Positions 1 to 9,008 are shown, counted from the first letter of the stretch. The stretch is DNA of 33,581 nt from Clostridia bacterium (GCA_022794055.1 JAAWEA010000019.1:1-33581), one strand, 5' to 3'. Numbers and translations: made by a program. The notes: a model not told the origin generated them from the letters alone.

Positions 1-61
1 CCTTTTAAAGGGTAGTAAGTAACAAAAACGCAAACGAAAGTGGCGTAAGCTGTCAAACTGG

Positions 62-100
62 GACGCTTAAGCGTCAGCTAGTATCAAGGCCTTATAGGCC
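62..100. repeat. Two short palindromes (GACGCTTAAGCGTC at 62-75; GGCC-TTATA-GGCC at 88-100) in a non-coding segment of unknown function
   Basis: Perfect 14-nt palindrome plus a GGCC/GGCC stem read directly; no convincing ORF. Confidence 0.45.
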
Positions 101-111
101 AATATGAAAAT

Positions 112-134
112 CCCCCAGTTATACTGGGGGATAA
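112..134 (-). terminator. Rho-independent terminator of the Asn-rich micro-ORF
   Basis: Minus strand ATCCCCCAGT-ATA-ACTGGGGGAT followed by TTTT, just after the micro-ORF stop. Confidence 0.75.
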
Positions 135-137
135 TTA

Positions 138-230
138 TTATTTGTTATTGTTATTTTGTCTTTCATTATTTTGATTGTTATTATTGTTGTTTTCATTTCT
201 GTTATTATTTTTTTTATTTTTGCTTGACAT
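138..230 (-). CDS. 30-aa Asn-rich micro-protein MSSKNKKNNNRNENNNNNNQNNERQNNNNK
   Basis: ATG at 230 with upstream GGAGGTGC ribosome-binding site on the minus strand, tandem TAA stops, strong terminator immediately downstream. Confidence 0.6.
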   Translation of the reverse strand: MSSKNKKNNNRNENNNNNNQNNERQNNNNK

Positions 231-425
231 TTAAAAGCACCTCCATTCAAGTTATATGAATATTTTAACCCAAAAATTTTAATTTTATTCCATAAAAATT
301 ATTTTATTTTTTGTATTTTTATGGTAAGATTTTTTATAATCAATATTTAAAAAAAAGTTTATGTTTTAAATTTCAAAAAATAAAAAGATTATATAATAAA
401 AACAGATAAAAGGAGAATAAAATAA

Positions 426-803
426 ATGAATCGATATTTAACAGAATTACATTTACATACAAAAGAATTATACATTAGAAGAATTATATAGAATTTGTAA
501 TAAAAAAGGATATTTATTAGTACAAGCACACCCTTTTAGAGATAATATACAACTAGCACCATTAGAATATATAGATGGAATAGAAGTGTTCAATGGATGT
601 CAAAATGAAGTTTCACGAAATGAAAAAGCGTTAGAATATGGAAAAAAACAAACAAAATATTAACATCAGGCTCAGATTTTCATAGATTAGATGATTTAGG
701 ACAAGGTGGAATTATTACTAATATAGAAATAAAAGATATTAAACAATTGGTAGAAGTTTTAAAAAGCAAAAATTATAAACTAATTAGAGATAAGGGAGAA
801 TAA
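426..803 (+). pseudogene. Degenerate PHP-domain phosphoesterase
   Basis: Starts MNRYLTELHLHTKE (PHP motif), then out-of-frame TLEELYRICNKKGYLLVQAHPFRDN...EVFNGCQ, then another frame ILTSGSDFHRLDDLGQGGI...RDKGE*. Confidence 0.75.
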
Positions 804-805
804 AT

Positions 806-1594
806 ATGGAATATAAAATAATATCTACGGACTTTGATGGAACATTATTAACAAGTGATAAAAAAGTTACACCTAAAACAAAAGAGGTATTATTAGAATA
901 CAAAAATAACAATTATATAATTATTGGAGTAACAGCTAGAAATTTATCTAGTGTAAGAAGTTCATGTGATATAAATATGTTTAACTATTTAATATTAAAC
1001 AATGGTACTTTCATATATGATGTAGAAAATAGTCAAGAAATAAATATAAATAGTATTGATAGAAAAAATATAATAGATATAACAAATTACTTTGAAGATA
1101 TAGCAGAAAAAATTGATTACTGTTCATTAAATAAATACTATATTTATAAAAAAGCTATTACAGAAAATAGAGAGTTTTTAGTTCAAATAAATAATATTGA
1201 CGAAATTAACGAAAAAATTGGAAAAATAAATATTTTCTTAAAAAATAATGATGAACTTGATAAATATAAAGAAATAATTGAAAGTACTTTTAATGATATT
1301 GATGTTATAATAATGTCTGATTCAGATGATAAAAGTAATAGAGAATGGCTTGTATTGCATCCTAAAGGGATAAATAAGTCCGAAACTTTAAAAAGATTAT
1401 GTTTAAAATTACATATATCTATTGATGAAGTTATATTTTTTGGAGACAGTACAAATGATTTGCAAATAATTAGTCAAGTAGGGCTAGGAGTAGCAATGGG
1501 AAATGCTTTTAAAGAAGTAAAAGAGCAAGCAAAAGAAATAACATTATCAAATGACAATGACGGAATAGCATATTTTTTAAATAATTTTAAATAA
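806..1594 (+). CDS. HAD superfamily (Cof-type) hydrolase
   Basis: DFDGTLL N-terminal motif, GDSTNDLQI C-terminal motif. Confidence 0.9.
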   Translation: MEYKIISTDFDGTLLTSDKKVTPKTKEVLLEYKNNNYIIIGVTARNLSSVRSSCDINMFNYLILNNGTFIYDVENSQEININSIDRKNIIDITNYFEDIAEKIDYCSLNKYYIYKKAITENREFLVQINNIDEINEKIGKINIFLKNNDELDKYKEIIESTFNDIDVIIMSDSDDKSNREWLVLHPKGINKSETLKRLCLKLHISIDEVIFFGDSTNDLQIISQVGLGVAMGNAFKEVKEQAKEITLSNDNDGIAYFLNNFK

Positions 1595-1677
1595 CGAGAT
1601 ATTAGAAAAATACTTCTTAAAGAATAAATTAAAAACATTGATAAACAAAAGATAATATGATAATATAAAAACAATGA

Positions 1678-1772
1678 ATAGAGTAGGAAATAAATAGTCA
1701 AGACTCAATAGACGGGAAGTTGCTATTGAGGCAAGATAAAAAATCGCTCATTTATTTCCGCATTCCGCTATC
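1678..1772 (+). ncRNA. Tetrahydrofolate (THF) riboswitch upstream of folC
   Basis: ATAGAGTAG...AGTCAAGA, CTCAATAG-ACGGGAAGTTG-CTATTGAG hairpin, GAAATAAAT/ATTTATTTC stem, GCATTCCGCTAT closing P1; matches the THF riboswitch consensus as remembered, and the gene context is folate metabolism. Confidence 0.8.
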
Positions 1773-1786
1773 AAAGAGATTAAAAT

Positions 1787-1806
1787 AGAAGATTTCAACA
1801 TCTTCT
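1787..1806 (+). promoter_or_regulatory. Candidate expression-platform hairpin between THF riboswitch and folC RBS
   Basis: AGAAGAT-TTCAAC-ATCTTCT; the 3' side TCTTCTTTCTTT can alternatively pair with AAAGAAAGGAGA containing the folC Shine-Dalgarno. Confidence 0.45.
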
Positions 1807-1849
1807 TTCTTTGTAGTGTGAAAAAACTCTAAAAGAAAGGAGATTTTTC

Positions 1850-3142
1850 ATGTCAAAAAAGAAAATGAATGTAGAAGAATACTTATCGAACTTTTTTAAA
1901 GGAACAAAAAACCCAACACTAAATGCAATGAAATACTTTATGGAAGAATTTGCACATCCTGAAAAAGATTTAAAAATAATACATATAGCAGGAACAAATG
2001 GAAAAGGAAGTTGCACTGAAATGATAACAAATATACTAATAAATGCAGGATATAAAGTAGGGAAATTTATTAGTCCACACCTAATAAAATATAATGAAAG
2101 AATAAGCATTCAAAATACAAATATAACTAATGAAAAGATGGAAGAAATAATAGAAAAAATAAAGCCTAAAATTGACAAATATAATAGCTTAAATAATTCA
2201 CAAGTAACTTTATTTGAGCTAGAAACCACAATGGCTATTTTATACTTTTATGAAAATAATTGTGATTTTGTAGTATTAGAAACAGGACTTGGTGGCTTAT
2301 ATGATTGCACTAATATAGTGAACCCAATTGTATCTATAATAACAAGTATTGGATATGATCATACAAATATTTTAGGAAACACATTAGTAGAAATAGCCAC
2401 ACAAAAAGCAGGAATAATAAAAGAAAATTCTGACACTATATTTGCTCTATCAGATGAAAAAGAAGTAAATGAGGTTATTAAACAAAAATGTGCGGAAAAA
2501 AATAATAAGTTACATGAAGTAAAAAAAGAAGATATAAAAAATTATACATATAATCAAGAATTTCAAGAATTTGATTATAAAAACTATAAAAATATACTAA
2601 TCAATTTAAAAGGGGAAAAACAATTATTAAACAGTAGTATCTGTATAGAATGTGTTGAAATATTAAGAAACAAATTATATAATGTATCTGAAGAATCACT
2701 ACGAAAAGGCTTAAAAACAGTAATACATAAAGGAAGATTTGAAAAAATAAATGAAAAGCCAATAATGATTTTTGATGGAGCACATAACAAACCAGCAATG
2801 GAAAACTTTTGTAAAAGTAGAGATATGTATTATAAAAAACAAAACAAAGTTTATATTATATCAATATTAAGAACTAAAGATTATAAAATGATTTTAAAAG
2901 AACTACTAAAAGATGAAAAATCAACATTTATTTTTACTAGTGGCAATAATGAAGAAATATATGTGCCAAAGGAAACACTTTTGGAAACTGCAAAAAAATA
3001 TACTAATAACTCAAAGTTAAATGCCCAAGATTTAGAAGAGACAATTGATTTTGTAAAAGAAAATTATATAAATGATGTTATATTTTTTGTAGGAAGTTTT
3101 TATATATATGGAACAGTAATCGAGAAACTTAAAAAAATCTAA
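1850..3142 (+). CDS. folC: Folylpolyglutamate synthase/dihydrofolate synthase
   Basis: HIAGTNGKGS motif, SPHLIKYNERI, ETGLGG; RBS AAAGGAG. Confidence 0.93.
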   Translation: MSKKKMNVEEYLSNFFKGTKNPTLNAMKYFMEEFAHPEKDLKIIHIAGTNGKGSCTEMITNILINAGYKVGKFISPHLIKYNERISIQNTNITNEKMEEIIEKIKPKIDKYNSLNNSQVTLFELETTMAILYFYENNCDFVVLETGLGGLYDCTNIVNPIVSIITSIGYDHTNILGNTLVEIATQKAGIIKENSDTIFALSDEKEVNEVIKQKCAEKNNKLHEVKKEDIKNYTYNQEFQEFDYKNYKNILINLKGEKQLLNSSICIECVEILRNKLYNVSEESLRKGLKTVIHKGRFEKINEKPIMIFDGAHNKPAMENFCKSRDMYYKKQNKVYIISILRTKDYKMILKELLKDEKSTFIFTSGNNEEIYVPKETLLETAKKYTNNSKLNAQDLEETIDFVKENYINDVIFFVGSFYIYGTVIEKLKKI

Positions 3143-3234
3143 TATTGTATTAAAACAAAAAAAGATATATAATGATTAACAGAAAAATGGTAAAATAATA
3201 TATTATAATATATTTTAAAATTAGGAGGAAATAA

Positions 3235-4632
3235 ATGTATAAAAATGAAAAACTAGATGAATTTAATGAATACATAAAGTTTAGAAAAATTGCAATAATC
3301 GGGTTGGGAGTAAGCAATTTACCATTACTAGATTATTTATATCAAAAAAAAGCAAAAGTAACAGTTTTTGATGAAAGAAACTTAGATGAAATTCCTAAAG
3401 ACATAATGGATAAAATAATGACTTATGAATTTGAATATTCATTTGGAAAAAATAGTCTTGAAAAATTAACAGGATTTCAAATAATTTTCCGTTCACCAAG
3501 TTGCCTTCCTACAAGAATAGAATTAGAAAAAGCAAGAAAAGAAGGAGCAATTGTAACAACAGAAATAGAAATGTTAATGGAAATGTGTCCAGGTAAAATT
3601 ATTGGAGTAACAGGAAGTGATGGAAAAACTACAACAACAAGTATGATAAATAGTATTTTGAAAAAAGCAAACTATAATACTTTTTTAGGTGGAAATATTG
3701 GAACACCACTTTTTACTAGATTAGCAGAAATGACTCCAGAAGATATTGTTGTTTTAGAACTAAGTAGTTTTCAATTAATGAATATGTCAATAAGTCCACA
3801 AATTGCTGTTATTACTAATGTTACACCAAACCATTTAAATATTCATAAAGACTATCAAGAATACATAGATGCCAAGAAAAATATTTTTAAATTTCAAGAT
3901 GAAAACGGAATATTAATACTAAATTATGATAATTCCATTACAAAAGAATGTGCAAAACAAGCAAATGGAAAAGTAATATTTTTCAGTAGTGAAACAAAAC
4001 TAGACAATGGATTTATTGTAGATGAAAATATTATTAAAGAATGTAATGACAAAATTAGAAAACACATACTAGATACTAAGAAGGTGATTTTAAGAGGAAA
4101 TCATAATTATCAAAATATAGCAACAGCAATAGCTGCAACAAAAACATTAGTAGATATTGATATAGCAATTGAAGCAATTAAAGAGTTTAAACCAGTTGAA
4201 CATAGAATAGAGTTTGTAAGAGAAATAGATGGAGTTAAATGGTATAATGATTCAGCAAGTTCTTCTCCTACAAGAACATTATCTGGAATCAATAGTTTTC
4301 ATGAAAATATTGTATTAATTGCAGGAGGATATGACAAAAACTTAGACTATGAACCACTTGGAAAGCCAATAATAGATAAAGTATCAAATTTAATTTTAAT
4401 TGGTCAAACATCTGAAAAAATATATGATGTAGTGAAACTTGAAAGCGAAAATCAAAATAAAAAAATTCCTATAAATATGTGCGAATCATTAGAACAAGCA
4501 ATAGAGGTTGCAAAAAAAGTAACAAAAAAGGGAGAAGTAGTTTTATTTTCTCCAGCTAGTGCAAGTTTTGATATGTTTAAAGATTTTGCAGATAGAGGGA
4601 ATAAATTTAAAAATTTAGTAAATAAAATATAA
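3235..4632 (+). CDS. murD: UDP-N-acetylmuramoyl-L-alanine--D-glutamate ligase
   Basis: GVTGSDGKTTTTSMI P-loop, GGNIGTPL, ELSSFQL, HRIEFV, NDSASSSPT. Confidence 0.93.
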   Translation: MYKNEKLDEFNEYIKFRKIAIIGLGVSNLPLLDYLYQKKAKVTVFDERNLDEIPKDIMDKIMTYEFEYSFGKNSLEKLTGFQIIFRSPSCLPTRIELEKARKEGAIVTTEIEMLMEMCPGKIIGVTGSDGKTTTTSMINSILKKANYNTFLGGNIGTPLFTRLAEMTPEDIVVLELSSFQLMNMSISPQIAVITNVTPNHLNIHKDYQEYIDAKKNIFKFQDENGILILNYDNSITKECAKQANGKVIFFSSETKLDNGFIVDENIIKECNDKIRKHILDTKKVILRGNHNYQNIATAIAATKTLVDIDIAIEAIKEFKPVEHRIEFVREIDGVKWYNDSASSSPTRTLSGINSFHENIVLIAGGYDKNLDYEPLGKPIIDKVSNLILIGQTSEKIYDVVKLESENQNKKIPINMCESLEQAIEVAKKVTKKGEVVLFSPASASFDMFKDFADRGNKFKNLVNKI

Positions 4633-4726
4633 CAAAAAATAACCTTTCTCATATAATATAAATAATTGATATTATTGCAAAAGTCCAAGGGCTTTGCTAT
4701 TCAATAAAAAATGAGGGAGGTTTATT

Positions 4727-5314
4727 ATGTATAATGAAACTTATGATGATTACATAAGGAGTATTTTAGGCTATTCATCAGTTAACTCTTATTCAAATAA
4801 TTATAATCAAAGTTATAGAAATTATAGCAATTATAATAATCAAACATTTAATAGTAATTCAGAAATAGAAAACTGTTATCCTGAAATATATAAAATTGTA
4901 TATCCTATGATAACAAATAGATGTAGTAATATAACATCTGATTTAACCAAAGAAGAAGTAGAAAGAATGACAGATGAGATATATCTGGCATTGGAAAGCC
5001 AAGATGAAAAACAGGTAAGTAATACAACTAATGATGTTAGAAGCAAAACATCCTCTAGCACAAAATCGAAAGAAGTAATTAGTGAGAAAAGAGAAACAAG
5101 ACAATTTAATAATGGGCTACGTGATTTAATAAAGATTTTATTGATTAGAGAGTTGCTACATCGCCCAGGAAGACCGCCTGTTTTTCCAAGACCTCCAATG
5201 CCACCTTCAAGACCACATCCACCAGTTAGACCGCCAATGAGACCTGGCCCAGGAAGACCACCATTTATGAGAGAATTTGAGCCTAATAATGGTTTTGATG
5301 TTTTTGAAAATTAG
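4727..5314 (+). CDS. Hypothetical protein with Asn/Tyr/Ser-rich N-terminus and Pro/Arg-rich C-terminal tail
   Basis: Good RBS (GGGAGG); tail RPGRPPVFPRPPMPPSRPHPPVRPPMRPGPGRPPF. Confidence 0.75.
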   Translation: MYNETYDDYIRSILGYSSVNSYSNNYNQSYRNYSNYNNQTFNSNSEIENCYPEIYKIVYPMITNRCSNITSDLTKEEVERMTDEIYLALESQDEKQVSNTTNDVRSKTSSSTKSKEVISEKRETRQFNNGLRDLIKILLIRELLHRPGRPPVFPRPPMPPSRPHPPVRPPMRPGPGRPPFMREFEPNNGFDVFEN

Positions 5315-5338
5315 TATTATTTAAATGTTATAAAATCA

Positions 5339-5380
5339 TAGACACTCTTTAATGGTATAGTACCGTTTCATGAGTGTCTA
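5339..5380. terminator. Nested stem-loop downstream of the Pro-rich gene
   Basis: TAGACACTC ... GAGTGTCTA 9-bp perfect arms with inner GGTA-TAG-TACC; no good U-tract. Confidence 0.5.
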
Positions 5381-5421
5381 TTACAATTTAAAACTTCACT
5401 TATGACATATCCTAATATTTA

Positions 5422-5450
5422 TTGACATTATTTACATAATGTGTTAAAAT
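5422..5450 (+). promoter_or_regulatory. Sigma70/SigA-type promoter
   Basis: TTGACA - 17 nt - TAAAAT, just upstream of the 5479 gene. Confidence 0.65.
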
Positions 5451-5478
5451 TATACTGGATTAGTTATAGGAGGAAATT

Positions 5479-6684
5479 ATGAAAGAACAAAAATTAAAAA
5501 ATAGAATAATAACAATATCAGGAGAACCAGTAAGTGGAAAAGGAACTACTATAAAAGAATTAATAAAACAATTAGAAACACAAGGATATTCTAGAGAAAA
5601 TATACATTTAGAATCTACAGGTAATGACTTTAGAAGATATTTTAATTCCATTATTGACTTAATTAGAAATATTAATAATAGTAATGAAATGGCAAACATC
5701 AAGGAAAGAGAAGAAATACAAAGAATTATTAATTGTGAAGAATATAGAAAAATATTATCAAAAACAATAGCAAAGTTAATTAAATCAAATACAGATGTAA
5801 CAAATTTTTCTATTGAAGATGCTAATAACAGAGAAGACTTTGCAGAAATAAGAAATATAGTAGATACTTTAATTGATGAAGGAATGAAACAAAGAGGAAT
5901 AGAAATAAACAATGGGAGCCATCCAAATGAAATATGGATAATAGATTCAAGATTAGCCTTTAATAACATACCTAAATCTTTCTCAGTAAGATTAACAACA
6001 ACTCCTAAAATTGCAGGAGAAAGACTATTTAATGATAGAACAAGAGGAAATGAAGATAGTAATTATAAAGATATAAAAGAAGCAATGGAAGAACGTGAAA
6101 AAAGAAGACTCGGAGAAAACAAAAGATATATGAAAAGATATGGAGTTGATTTAACAGATGAAGATAATTATAAATTAATTATTGATACTTCGTATTCAAC
6201 ACCAACAGAAATAGCAGATACAATAATAAAATGTGTAAACTGTTATGAAAAAAATGAAGACTTTAGTAAAAAATGGGCAAGTCCTAAAATTTTCTTACCA
6301 TTACAACACGAAAGAGATACATTAGGAGGGTTGTTATATACTTTTGAAGATATGATTAAAAGTATAAATGAATTAGGATATTTACCGAATAAAAATATAG
6401 AAGTTATAAATGTAGATGGATTAAATTATATAATAGAGGGGCACCATAGAAATTTTGCAGCAGCTTATGTAGGTAAAACATTAGTACCTTATGAAGTAAT
6501 AGCTAAAGATGATGAACAAATTGAGAAATATACAAAAAATACAGCTAGAGAAGTAGCAGAAAGAGAAGATTTATCAAATATAATAGCTCATGAATGGATG
6601 ATAGCAAAAACAGACAAAAATTTCCAATATAGAAAAATTTTTCCAGAACTTATACAAAAATTAACAATACAAGAACAAAGATAA
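5479..6684 (+). CDS. Cytidylate-kinase-like P-loop domain fused to a ParB-like (ParB/Srx fold) domain
   Basis: N-term IITISGEPVSGKGTT Walker A; C-term EVINVDGLNYIIEGHHRNFAAAYVGKTLVPYEVI resembles ParB-like GHHR motif. Confidence 0.65.
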   Translation: MKEQKLKNRIITISGEPVSGKGTTIKELIKQLETQGYSRENIHLESTGNDFRRYFNSIIDLIRNINNSNEMANIKEREEIQRIINCEEYRKILSKTIAKLIKSNTDVTNFSIEDANNREDFAEIRNIVDTLIDEGMKQRGIEINNGSHPNEIWIIDSRLAFNNIPKSFSVRLTTTPKIAGERLFNDRTRGNEDSNYKDIKEAMEEREKRRLGENKRYMKRYGVDLTDEDNYKLIIDTSYSTPTEIADTIIKCVNCYEKNEDFSKKWASPKIFLPLQHERDTLGGLLYTFEDMIKSINELGYLPNKNIEVINVDGLNYIIEGHHRNFAAAYVGKTLVPYEVIAKDDEQIEKYTKNTAREVAEREDLSNIIAHEWMIAKTDKNFQYRKIFPELIQKLTIQEQR

Positions 6685-6692
6685 GAATTTTT

Positions 6693-6726
6693 AAGAAGAT
6701 TATTAAGTTATAATAATCTTCTTTTT
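6693..6726 (+). terminator. Rho-independent terminator
   Basis: AAGAAGATTATTA-AGTTA-TAATAATCTTCTT followed by T-run. Confidence 0.85.
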
Positions 6727-6786
6727 GCATAAATTTTTAAATCTTACAAATAATAAAATAGAGAAATTTTGAAAGGTGGTAAGAAA

Positions 6787-7233
6787 ATGAAAGTAAAAGA
6801 TTGTATGTGTAAAAATGTGTGTTTTGTAAAACCAGAAACAAAAATAAGTGATGTAGCAAAATTAATGAATGAAAATCATGTTGGTTGTATACCTGTGTGT
6901 GATGAAAATAATTGTATTTGTGGAATTTTAACAGATAGAGATATTTTATTACGTACAGTAGCTTGTAATAAAGATTGTTGTGAAACAAAAGCAAGTGATA
7001 TAATGACAACAAATGTATGCACTTGTAAAGAAGAAGATGAAATGACAAACGCAGAAGGGAAAATGGCTAGTAATAAAATAAGAAGGCTTCCAGTATGTGA
7101 TGATAATAATCATTTAATTGGAATTTTAACAATAGGTGATTTAGCAAATAAAGATTTAGAATTAGGAAAAGAAAATGTTTGTACTACAATAAGTGATATT
7201 TGTGATTGTAATACTAATAAGAACAATAAATAG
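6787..7233 (+). CDS. Cys-rich CBS-domain pair protein (ORF-track start 6769; RBS GGTGG favours 6787)
   Basis: Two CBS repeats (GILTDRDILLR, IRRLPVCDDNNHLIGILTIGDL) with 16 Cys in about 149 residues. Confidence 0.85.
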   Translation: MKVKDCMCKNVCFVKPETKISDVAKLMNENHVGCIPVCDENNCICGILTDRDILLRTVACNKDCCETKASDIMTTNVCTCKEEDEMTNAEGKMASNKIRRLPVCDDNNHLIGILTIGDLANKDLELGKENVCTTISDICDCNTNKNNK

Positions 7234-7334
7234 CATTGAAATATTTAAAATTTTAGTGTATAATATAGTTATAGTAACTTATAGGCTTTTAGGGCAAGAT
7301 ATTAAGTCCTAAAAAGATTCCGAAAGGAGACAAG

Positions 7335-7667
7335 ATGATAACTATTAGTGTAATAATGTCATTAAACCTGCCTTTAAATTCTATAGAAATGGTGCGGGAG
7401 AAAGACAAAATTTACGAAGAAGCAAAAAAAACAATGAAGACCTTTGAAAGGAAGTATAAATATACTTCTAAGAAGGTAGCGGTACACGCTCTTTCACCAT
7501 ACTGCCTGTTCTTCAATACAGAACTATTTAGAAGCATAAAAAAAGAAGACAGATTAGAGTGGTGGAAGGCATTTAGGATTGTAGTAGCGAGTTCTTGGTC
7601 TTATCAGTTCTGGATAGCTTTTTGTGAAGTTATGGGATTGTATGAAGAGGAGGAGGAGGACTACTAA
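7335..7667 (+). CDS. Hypothetical protein with acidic C-terminus
   Basis: Complete ORF with GAAAGGAGA RBS and its own terminator. Confidence 0.65.
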   Translation: MITISVIMSLNLPLNSIEMVREKDKIYEEAKKTMKTFERKYKYTSKKVAVHALSPYCLFFNTELFRSIKKEDRLEWWKAFRIVVASSWSYQFWIAFCEVMGLYEEEEEDY

Positions 7668-7679
7668 TTATTAGGAAAT

Positions 7680-7716
7680 GGGAGGTTCATGGTAACATGT
7701 TAGAACTTCCCTTTTT
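7680..7716 (+). terminator. Rho-independent terminator
   Basis: GGGAGGTTC ... GAACTTCCC + TTTTT, inner CATG-GTAA-CATG. Confidence 0.85.
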
Positions 7717-7812
7717 CCATCCAAAATATAATATTAAATAAAGAAAAATACTTTATTCTAATAATAAGAATATAAAGAAAAAAATGACATATAATATAAA
7801 CAGGAGAAAAAA

Positions 7813-8911
7813 ATGATTATTGATATGTCATATTGGACAAGAGTATTAAGAAAAATATTATATATAGTCTTGCTATTAGTAGCATTAATAGTGGCATTTA
7901 AACTTTCAGTTTTTTATATGCCTTTTTTAGTTGCATTTATAATTTCACTAATTATAGAACCTATTATCAGAATTTTAATGAGAAAAATGAAATTTACAAG
8001 AAGAACAAGTTCAATAATTATATTCATAGTAGTATCAGGAATTATACTAGGAACAATAATATTGGGAATTGTTTCACTTGTATCAGAAGCTTCCAATCTA
8101 CTAGAAGGACTAAATGGATATGTAGAAAAAGCTTACACATTCTTTCATAACTTTCTTCAAAATATAGACTTTGAAAAAATTCATTTTCCAAATGAAATAA
8201 CATCAGTTCTTCAAGATTCTACAAATGGACTTTTAACTAATTTATCAGAGTGGATAAGAAATGTCTTAAATGGATTATTAAATATGATAACATCAATTCC
8301 AATTATTGCAATATATTTTGTTGTAACAATTATGGCATTATATTTTATTTGTGTTGATAAAGTATATATATTAGATCAATTAGAACACCACTTACCAGAA
8401 AAATGGGTATTTAAATTAGGAAATCATGTAAGAGATTTAATAAAAACATTAGGAGGATATTTAAAAGCACAAGTAACATTAATTTTTACATCTTTTATAA
8501 TTTCTTTAGTAGGTCTTTATATATTAAAATTTGCAAATTTTAATATTGAATTTCCATTATTGATGGCATTATTTGTTGGATTTGTTGATGCACTTCCTAT
8601 TTTAGGATCAGGAACAGTTATGATACCTTGGGCTATAATTTCAGCATTAAATGGTGATTTAAAGTTAGGAATTGCTATTTTTGTTTTATTTGTTATTATG
8701 TCTCTTATAAGACAATTCATGGAACCTAAATTAGTAAGTAAACATATTGGAACACATCCAATTTTTACGTTAATTGCTATGTATACAGGTTTTAAGTTTA
8801 TAGGTATAATGGGAATGTTGCTTCGGACCAATTATTTTGATTATAATTAAAAATGTGTTTTCTAGCCTAATTGATGAAGGATTTGTAAAAAGTATATTTG
8901 ATAGAAATTAA
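7813..8911 (+). pseudogene. AI-2E family transporter with C-terminal frameshift (uninterrupted ORF 7813-8850)
   Basis: Multi-TM AI-2E-type sequence; +1 frame after 8824 continues GPIILIIIKNVFSSLIDEGFVKSIFDRN* to 8911. Confidence 0.8.
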
Positions 8912-9008
8912 ATCTTTAATATGTTGTTTTTATTAACATAATATATTATAATAGATGTATCTGAACAAAGTGTTTCAAAAGTATAGTATCTTAAAGGAGG
9001 ACATTAAA

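Noticed and set aside
1474-1701. Minus-strand ORFs antisense to housekeeping genes (e.g. 1474-1701, 1795-2109, 5460-5969, 11658-12095, 30120-30572)
   Set aside because: They lie opposite well-supported CDSs and have Ile/Ser/Phe-rich composition expected from reading AT-rich coding sequence backwards, with no coherent family.
1678-1772. T-box or other aminoacyl-responsive leader upstream of folC
   Set aside because: No T-box TGGNACCGCG motif; the ACGGGAAGTTG and GCATTCCGC motifs and folate gene context fit a THF riboswitch better.
5160-5270. Pro-rich tail as a minisatellite/phase-variable repeat
   Set aside because: Repeats are degenerate at DNA level (no exact unit), so slippage-driven variation is not supported.
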